From positions 1 through 6,501 of the forward strand of contig JBJXGE010000034.1 in the NCBI GenBank assembly GCA_046154185.1: a stretch of DNA of 6,501 nucleotides, in the 5' to 3' direction. The notes beneath the pieces are model-generated. The model had not been told where the DNA came from. It made no database searches and saw nothing but the letters and a program-made list of their open reading frames with translations. The DNA comes from JBJXGE01 sp046154185 (lineage in GTDB: Bacteria; Planctomycetota; UBA8108; UBA1146; JAJFFE01). Both the position numbers and the translations under genes were made by a program. Below are positions 1-4,201 of the stretch, piece after piece. Position 1 is the stretch's first letter, and each line of letters begins with the position of its first letter.

Positions 1-15
1 AAATCTTGGCCGCAT

Positions 16-122
16 TCAGGCTTTCGCGTGCATGCTGAACGAATCATTCCGCCCGGCGATCAAAGAGGGCTCGAGTCGATCCTCGAGTATTTCGAACGAC
101 CGCCGGTCTCGCTCAAGAGTCT
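16..122 (-). pseudogene. 3' part of a small LEDR-motif ORF split by the insertion sequence
   Basis: Reading leftward from the element's left edge, this segment encodes TLERDRRSFEILEDRLEPS (120-64) and then about 15 more residues to a TGA at 18-16. FEILEDRLEPS resembles the LEDR/LEPR motifs found near the N-termini of many planctomycete exported proteins; this is recalled pattern knowledge, not a search result. Excising the element plus one copy of the CT duplication joins it in frame to ATG-ACA-CTG-AAG on the other side (1520-1509), giving a 38-codon ORF. No long exported protein follows, so it could be a small protein or the decayed start of a larger one. The codons CTC GAG GAT CGA CTC GAG explain the palindrome-like DNA at 72-89. 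No function can be assigned. Confidence 0.45.
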
Positions 123-158
123 GACCTCGTCCTGTCCAAAAACTCGTCTGCGTCGCAA
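123..158 (+). repeat. Left terminal inverted repeat of the insertion sequence
   Basis: Pairs with the complement of 1473-1508. Mismatches fall at 127, 146, 153 and 156. The longest perfect block is the 18-mer cgtcctgtccaaaaactc (128-145). This end lies upstream of the transposase gene. Confidence 0.85.
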
Positions 159-221
159 GGCATTCTATGGCCGGAACTTGAGCGGTGCCAGTCCTGGACC
201 GACTTGAGCTAAGATGCGTCA

Positions 222-1295
222 ATGCCAGAACTCACAGTGCCACTCCAATTCTTGCTCGTCGGCCTCGCCGGCTTTCTCAACCGAGCCCAAACCGAGATCA
301 TCGAATACTTGCTCGAAGAAATCCGGGCGTTGCGCAAGGCGATCCCTTTGAAGCGACTTCCGTTCACCGACGACCAACGCCGAAGACTCGCCGCGAAAGC
401 GATCAAACTCTCTCGCGAGGCGCTCGAACAGTACGCGTCGATCGTCCGACCTGACACCTTGCTCGCCTGGCACCGCCGACTGATCGCGAAGAAATTCGAT
501 GGTTCGAAACGCCGCGGACCGGGAAGACCGAAGACGGCCACAGAAGTGCAAATCCTTGTAGTGCGAATGGCGATAGAGAATCCGAACTGGGGTTACACGC
601 GAATCATGGGTGTGCTGGCCAATCTCGGGCACGAGCTTGCGCGCGGGACGATCGCCAATATTCTGCGCGAGGCCGGCATTGAGCCCACGCATGAGCGAAA
701 GTCGAAGACGTCCTGGAGCGATTTCTTGCGCAGACACTGGGAAGTGATTTCGGCAAGCGATTTTTTCACCGTCGAAGTTTGGACGAAGCGCGGGCTCGTT
801 ACGTACTACGTGTTCTTCGTGATTCGCCTCGCCACGCGGCGAGTTGAGATTGCAGGGATCACGCAAAGTCCGAACAGTGCGTTCATGGCCCAGGTCGCTC
901 GAAACTTGACCGATCCGATCGACGGGTTTCTTCGCGACCAACGATTCTTGATTCACGATCGCGACTCGAAATTCACCGAGCAGTTCGATGGAATTCTCAA
1001 AGACACCGGTGTCAACAGCATCAAGACTCCGGCGAGAAGCCCAAATCTGAACGCCTTCGCGGAGCGCTTCGTGCTCAGCATGAAAAGCGAATGCCTCGAT
1101 CGCCTTATCCTGTTCGGCGAGCGGTCGCTCCGCCGCGCATGCACCGAGTACCTGCGGCACTACCACGCCGAGCGCAATCACCAGGGGCTCGACAACAATC
1201 TCATCGACAGCGCCGAGACGGTGGCGAAGGGCGAGATCAAGTGCGCCGAGCGACTCGGTGGACTCCTCAAATACTACCACCGCGCAGCTGCCTGA
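222..1295 (+). CDS. IS transposase, integrase core (rve) DDE domain
   Basis: A complete 357-residue transposase that would cut and join the ends of the surrounding element. Residues 77-92 (RPDTLLAWHRRLIAKK) and 122-155 (beginning NWGYTRI) look like two helix-turn-helix DNA-binding regions. Residues 173-330 form the RNase H-like integrase core. The likely catalytic triad is D180 (ASDFFTVEV), D246 (LIHDRDSKF) and E281 (NAFAERF). There are 34 residues between the last two, the normal spacing for IS3/IS481-type and retroviral integrases. The tail HYHAERNHQGL (313-323) is the usual motif after the core. Length and motif order match the stand-alone integrase-core proteins common in high-GC bacteria, so the gene looks intact. 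The start is the first possible one: an in-frame stop lies at 210-212. No Shine-Dalgarno sequence precedes it. No programmed frameshift is needed, unlike classical two-ORF IS3 elements. Confidence 0.92.
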   Translation: MPELTVPLQFLLVGLAGFLNRAQTEIIEYLLEEIRALRKAIPLKRLPFTDDQRRRLAAKAIKLSREALEQYASIVRPDTLLAWHRRLIAKKFDGSKRRGPGRPKTATEVQILVVRMAIENPNWGYTRIMGVLANLGHELARGTIANILREAGIEPTHERKSKTSWSDFLRRHWEVISASDFFTVEVWTKRGLVTYYVFFVIRLATRRVEIAGITQSPNSAFMAQVARNLTDPIDGFLRDQRFLIHDRDSKFTEQFDGILKDTGVNSIKTPARSPNLNAFAERFVLSMKSECLDRLILFGERSLRRACTEYLRHYHAERNHQGLDNNLIDSAETVAKGEIKCAERLGGLLKYYHRAAA

Positions 1296-1302
1296 GCTGC
1301 GC
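1282..1302 (+). other. Hairpin across the transposase stop codon
   Basis: An 8-bp perfect stem, gcgcagct (1282-1289) with agctgcgc (1295-1302), around a 5-nt loop; the stop codon spans loop and stem. No T-run follows, so it is at best a weak terminator or a transcript-end stabiliser. It may be chance in GC-rich DNA. Confidence 0.3.
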
Positions 1303-1472
1303 TCAGCGATTTACAATTGCTCGTCCGTCCGAACGGCCTCGCGGTGTCGTCGTCGAATGACGTCGGTCCGATGCCTTCAACCAACTTTCCACGTCCGATC
1401 AGGATGCAAACCCCGAGTAAAGCGGACGAGCCAGGTACCGTCGAACCCATTCCGGCCCCAGATTTCCGCACA

Positions 1473-1508
1473 TTCCGCCGCAGATGAGTTTTTGGACAGG
1501 ACGCGGTC
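1473..1508 (-). repeat. Right terminal inverted repeat of the insertion sequence
   Basis: Reverse complement of the left end at 123-158 with 32 of 36 identical positions. Its perfect core reads gagtttttggacaggacg on the plus strand (1486-1503). It lies about 177 bp downstream of the transposase stop codon. Confidence 0.85.
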
Positions 1509-1520
1509 CTTCAGTGTCAT
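1509..1520 (-). pseudogene. 5' end of the small LEDR-motif ORF, separated by the insertion sequence
   Basis: Four codons (M-T-L-K) starting at the ATG at 1520-1518 and ending at the element's right edge. They rejoin in frame with the segment at 120-16 once one CT copy is removed. The frame stays open upstream to a TTG at 1568, so the original start may lie further right. No clear ribosome binding site precedes either candidate. As it stands the frame runs into the insertion sequence and can only make a hybrid peptide. Confidence 0.35.
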
Positions 1521-1615
1521 TGACCAAGCCGGTGACGCATGTGCCACTAAAGCTGCGAGCGGATGCAAACGCTCTGAAGCTTCGCCAACGTCAAGCTACT
1601 CGCGTCGTCAGACAT

Positions 1616-1639
1616 GCGATAGTAGCCGGCGCTACTCGC
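1616..1639 (-). terminator. Hairpin overlapping the recN stop, weak terminator candidate
   Basis: A six-base-pair stem (agtagc 1621-1626 with gctact 1631-1636, loop of four) extends by three more pairs (1616-1618 with 1637-1639) past a 2-nt bulge. It includes the recN stop codon. No U-run follows on the minus-strand transcript, so intrinsic termination here is doubtful. Confidence 0.25.
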
Positions 1640-3389
1640 GCGCCTCGGCCAGCATTTCGCGGGCTTCGGCGAGGGAGAGTTCGCTGCGGCTCGCGCCGCG
1701 CATCATCGCGGCAAGTTCGCTCACGCGGCGCTCGTCGACGAGGGGTTCGATCGAGGTCGTGGTGCGGCCCTTCTTCACTTGCTTCGTCACGTGCAAGTGA
1801 TGGTCGCCGTAGCAGGCGATCTGCGGCAAATGCGTGACGCAGAGGACTTGGCGCCGCGCCGCGAGCCGCTTCAGTTTTTGGCCGAGAATACTGCCAAGGC
1901 GGCCACCGACGCCGGCATCGATCTCGTCGAAAACGAGCACACGCGTGCCGTCGACTTCGGCGATCACCGCCTTGAGCGCGAGGAGTACGCGCGAAAGCTC
2001 GCCGCCCGACGCGATCTCGCGCAGCGGATGCGCGCTTTCGCCGGGGTTCGGGCCGAACTCGAGATCGACGCGATCGGCGCCGTATTTGTTGAAACCGAGC
2101 CAATCGGCGCGAGTCGTCGCGGCCTCGGTGACTTCATCGCCGCTCGCGTCATCCGCTTCATTCGCGACCTCGCCTTCGGTGGTCGCGACGAGACCGCTCA
2201 ATTTCACCTCGAACCGCGCTTCCGGCATGCCGAGCTCTCGTAATTCGACGACGACAGCGCGGGCGAGGCGCGTCGCCGCCGTCCGGCGCTTCCGCCCCAG
2301 CGCACGCGCGCGTGTGCCCAGCTCCTCGAGTTGCAACGTGAGTTGCGACTCGAGCGCCGGCAGCTCCGCATCTTCACCCTCGAGCGCGTCGTACTCGGCG
2401 CGCAGTTCCTCGCGATAATCGACGAGTTGATCGGCGTTGCGGCGAAAGCGCTGCTCGAGTTCCTGCACTTGATCGACGCGGCGTCGAAGCTGCGCCAAGC
2501 GCTCGGGATCATCGCCAAGACCCTCGCCGATCGTGCGCAAGTTTTGCACGGCATCCTGAATCGCCTGCTCGGCCGCGGCAAATCCCGCGACCACTTCCGC
2601 GACGCTCGGATGCAACGCCGCGAACGGTTTCAGCGCCGCAGCGTGGACGCCGAGACTATCGAGAATGCACGATTCGCCCTCGCTGCAGCCTTCCTCGGTC
2701 GTCGCGATGAGTTGCAGAATCGCGTCGCGTTCTTCCAACAACGCGAGTTCGCGCTCGAGCGTCGCGAGTTCCCCGCGCACAATTTCCGCGCCGTCGAGCT
2801 CGCGCAACATATGACCGAGATAGAGTCGGCGATCGTTGCGTTCGCGTTGCCGGGCGCGAATCGCATCGATGCGCGCCGCGGCGTCGCGCGCGGCGCCAAA
2901 CAGCGTGCGAAAAGCCTCGCGTTCCGACAGCAGCCCCGCGAAACGATCGACCAACTCCAGCTGATCGGCGCTCCGCAACAAGGAGAGCTGCGCCCGTTGG
3001 CCGTGGATCTCGATCAAGTGGCGCGCGACTTCGCTCAAGAGCGAGAGCGGGATCTCGCGACCGTTCAGGAGCGTGCGATGCCGACCGGTGACGCGCAGAC
3101 GGCGCTCGATCAAGAGCGCGCCATCTTCCACGTCGACGCCGGTTGCGTCCTCGATGCGAGCGATCAATTCTGGATCGGTCAGACTAAAGAAACCGCTCAC
3201 GCGCGCTTCGTCCGCGCCTTCGCGGATCCACTCCGTCCGCGCGCGCGCGCCGGCGAGGATATTGACCGCGCCGAGCAACATGGTCTTGCCGACGCCGGTC
3301 TCGCCGGTAATCACCTCGAGTCCGGATCCGAATTCGAGATCAGCCGTTTCGATGAGCCCGAGATTGCGCACCTGGAGTTGCACGAGCAT
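1632..3389 (-). CDS. recN: DNA repair protein RecN
   Basis: A complete 585-residue RecN, the cytoplasmic SMC-like ATPase that acts early in recombinational repair of double-strand breaks. The N-terminal ATPase half opens with MLVQLQVRNLGLIETADLEF and carries Walker A GETGVGKT (29-36), then EIHGQRAQLSLL (127-138), a RecN hallmark. Residues about 155-375 are rich in Leu, Glu, Arg and Ala and fit the coiled-coil arm. The C-terminal half has the ABC signature SGGELSR (461-467), Walker B VLVFDEIDAGVGG (484-496) and the H-loop THLPQIA (519-525). Length is slightly above the usual 550-570, partly from an acidic stretch at about 403-425 just before the conserved GADRVDLEF segment. Walker A has V and T where most relatives have A and S, which should still bind ATP. 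A GAGAG sequence 6 bases before the ATG is a modest ribosome binding site. flgM lies 171 bp upstream in the same direction, and a hairpin between them suggests a separate transcript. Confidence 0.97.
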   Translation of the reverse strand: MLVQLQVRNLGLIETADLEFGSGLEVITGETGVGKTMLLGAVNILAGARARTEWIREGADEARVSGFFSLTDPELIARIEDATGVDVEDGALLIERRLRVTGRHRTLLNGREIPLSLLSEVARHLIEIHGQRAQLSLLRSADQLELVDRFAGLLSEREAFRTLFGAARDAAARIDAIRARQRERNDRRLYLGHMLRELDGAEIVRGELATLERELALLEERDAILQLIATTEEGCSEGESCILDSLGVHAAALKPFAALHPSVAEVVAGFAAAEQAIQDAVQNLRTIGEGLGDDPERLAQLRRRVDQVQELEQRFRRNADQLVDYREELRAEYDALEGEDAELPALESQLTLQLEELGTRARALGRKRRTAATRLARAVVVELRELGMPEARFEVKLSGLVATTEGEVANEADDASGDEVTEAATTRADWLGFNKYGADRVDLEFGPNPGESAHPLREIASGGELSRVLLALKAVIAEVDGTRVLVFDEIDAGVGGRLGSILGQKLKRLAARRQVLCVTHLPQIACYGDHHLHVTKQVKKGRTTTSIEPLVDERRVSELAAMMRGASRSELSLAEAREMLAEARE

Positions 3390-3456
3390 GGAGCACTCTC
3401 GTTGCCGAAATGCCGGTGAAGTCGATGACGAATTTGGAGGATGCGTCGCCGCGCTT

Positions 3457-3462
3457 TTTATA
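3457..3462 (-). promoter_or_regulatory. Possible -10 box upstream of recN
   Basis: The minus strand reads TATAAA about 67 bp before the recN start, just downstream of the hairpin that follows flgM. The -35 position has only TTTCAT at a 17-bp spacing, which is weak. It is offered because recN would need its own promoter if the hairpin at 3527-3490 terminates the flgM transcript. Confidence 0.25.
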
Positions 3463-3489
3463 CTTCGCGCAGGTGTTGAATGAAAGCGA

Positions 3490-3527
3490 CAGCGGCTGCG
3501 AAACCTGACTCGGTTTCACGGCCGCTG
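3490..3527 (-). terminator. Strong hairpin downstream of flgM, probable terminator
   Basis: Begins 33 bases past the flgM stop. As minus-strand RNA it forms a 16-position stem (14 Watson-Crick pairs, one G-U, one C-A mismatch) around a 6-nt loop at 3506-3511. The tail UCGCUUUCAUUC is only moderately U-rich, so termination may be partial. It lies between two co-oriented genes and would separate flgM from recN. Confidence 0.5.
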
Positions 3528-3560
3528 CCGGCGCTAGGCGCTCGCGGGCGGGATCGCCCC

Positions 3561-3842
3561 TTACAGACTCTCGCGAATGATGCTGTCGACTGCCCCGCGG
3601 ATGCGCTCCTCGGTTTCGTACGTCCCGTCCTCGATGAGCTTCTTCAACTCTTCGATGCGCTCCTCGCGCACTGCCGGCACTTCACTCAGCTTTTGAAAAA
3701 GTCGTGCGCGCTCGGAAATCTGCGCTTCGTCCGTCTTCGCGGTTGGCGTGGTCGCGCCATAAGCCTTCGCGGCCTTGTTCACTGCGCCGACCGGCTTGAT
3801 AGGCTGCGAGCCGCTAAGCCCTGTGGTGTTCTCGATGTTCAT
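3561..3842 (-). CDS. flgM: Anti-sigma-28 factor FlgM
   Basis: A 93-residue negative regulator of flagellin synthesis. FlgM binds the flagellar sigma factor FliA (sigma-28) in the cytoplasm and, in studied bacteria, leaves through the finished hook-basal body to release late-gene expression. The first 38 residues are low-complexity and probably disordered, as usual for FlgM. QISERARLFQKLSEVPAVR (41-59) and RIEELKKLIEDGTYE (62-76), followed by a final helix to residue 93, match the sigma-binding region; the segment from REERIEELKK through GTYETEE is the clearest signature. The frame is open back to an ATG at 4124, but the start at 3842 is chosen because AGGGGG lies 7 bases before it, the encoded length equals the family norm, and the upstream residues do not resemble FlgM. 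No other flagellar gene is in the window, so flgM looks detached from a flagellar operon here. Confidence 0.85.
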   Translation of the reverse strand: MNIENTTGLSGSQPIKPVGAVNKAAKAYGATTPTAKTDEAQISERARLFQKLSEVPAVREERIEELKKLIEDGTYETEERIRGAVDSIIRESL

Positions 3843-3847
3843 GCTGC

Positions 3848-3856
3848 TTCCCCCTC
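3848..3856 (-). promoter_or_regulatory. Ribosome binding site that fixes the flgM start
   Basis: The minus strand reads GAGGGGGAA ending five bases before the ATG at 3842, a strong Shine-Dalgarno-type purine run. It is the most convincing translation signal in the window and argues against the in-frame start 282 bases upstream. Confidence 0.7.
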
Positions 3857-4157
3857 TCATTGAGGAACGTGCGGTGAGTCGCTGGCTAAAGGTCCGGAAG
3901 CCGGAACTCTGCCGGAATCCCATCCCGGGCACGTCGAAGTTATCGGGCCACGAGCCGAAGGCCTTGAACATGGTTTTAAGAATTCTCCCAAGACATTGCC
4001 ATACAATAATTTGAGTCCGAGCATCCGCGGCCCAATCGGGGCCCACTCGGACCGAAATCCACACGGCCTCGGCGCGGCGGCGGCCGGCCGCCCGACGCTC
4101 GACTTGCCTGTCGAAATAATACAATGCTCGGTCCGAAACGGGCGAACGGCCCGGGCG
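3857..4157 (-). other. Non-coding leader and promoter region of flgM
   Basis: About 300 bases between the terminator of the upstream repeat-protein gene and the flgM ribosome binding site. I see no convincing gene. An in-frame extension of flgM crosses it but resembles nothing. It contains a hairpin (4015-4052) and three CTCGGWC motifs (minus strand at 4021-4015, plus strand at 4046-4052 and 4127-4133). No sigma-28 or sigma-54 promoter of good quality is visible. CCCGATAA at 3950-3943 on the minus strand resembles a sigma-28 -10 element but lacks a TAAA box at the proper distance. Confidence 0.5.
4015..4052 (-). other. Two-part hairpin in the flgM leader
   Basis: A 7-bp outer stem (gtccgag 4015-4021 with ctcggac 4046-4052) encloses an inner 5-bp stem (ggccc 4029-4033 with gggcc 4039-4043) and a 5-nt loop. 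An asymmetric internal loop of 7 and 2 nt separates the stems. It could form in RNA from either strand and may act as a leader structure or protein-binding dyad. No T-run makes it a clear terminator. Confidence 0.4.
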
Positions 4158-4187
4158 AAAAAGCCGCGCTCCGCTCGCCGCGCGGCT
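4158..4187 (-). terminator. Rho-independent terminator of the repeat-protein gene
   Basis: On the minus strand an 8-bp perfect stem (AGCCGCGC 4187-4180 with GCGCGGCT 4169-4162) closes a 10-nt loop and runs straight into a T-run (TTTTT, 4162-4158). It starts 14 bases after the stop of the upstream gene. Stem, spacing and T-run are textbook, making this the best terminator in the window. Confidence 0.85.
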
Positions 4188-4201
4188 CGACGAACACGCT
4201 C

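Larger units (their letters stand above)
123..1508 (+). mobile_element. Complete insertion sequence with a single DDE integrase gene
   Basis: A 1386-bp element bounded by inverted repeats at 123-158 and 1473-1508 that match at 32 of 36 positions. It encloses one full-length integrase-core transposase (222-1295). The dinucleotide CT lies just outside each end (121-122 and 1509-1510) and is a candidate 2-bp target duplication. The outer limits were set where inverted-repeat identity stops. The best-conserved core, TGTCCAAAAACTC at 133-145 and its complement at 1486-1498, could be read as the true tip, giving 133-1498. Against this, the next ten bases outward still pair (one mismatch) and no direct repeat flanks those inner tips. 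About 63 bp separate the left repeat from the gene, and about 177 bp lie between the stop codon and the right repeat with no recognisable gene. The intact gene and well-matched ends suggest a fairly recent, possibly active copy. The family is an IS3/IS481-like relative by its transposase; I cannot name the ISfinder group. Confidence 0.85.

Noticed and set aside
72..89. Palindrome-like ctcgag...ctcgag near the left edge
   Set aside because: It is explained by the codons for LEDRLE in the split minus-strand ORF and needs no regulatory reading.
219..1280. Minus-strand open frame of 353 codons covering almost the whole transposase gene
   Set aside because: The plus-strand reading has clear integrase motifs and a DDE triad. 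The antisense product resembles nothing and is a by-product of GC-rich codon use.
1402..1570. Ten-base direct repeat ggatgcaaac at 1402-1411 and 1561-1570, one inside and one outside the element
   Set aside because: Ten-base matches are expected many times by chance in 6.5 kb, and the copies have no relation to the element's ends.
1484..1837. Plus-strand open frames running from the element's right end across the recN 3' region
   Set aside because: They are Arg/Ser-rich with no recognisable motif, start inside the right inverted repeat, and overlap recN in antisense.
2331..3419. Plus-strand open frame of 362 codons opposite recN
   Set aside because: It is the antisense shadow of recN, whose Walker A, signature and Walker B motifs all read on the minus strand.
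3943..3977. Possible sigma-28 promoter for flgM (CCCGATAA on the minus strand)
   Set aside because: The nearest TAAA-like box is about 24 bases upstream of it; sigma-28 promoters need about 11, so the match is probably chance.
3843..4124. A 94-codon in-frame extension at the start of flgM
   Set aside because: The extension is rich in Arg and Trp and resembles no FlgM, and the strong AGGGGG site directly before the ATG at 3842 fixes the start there.
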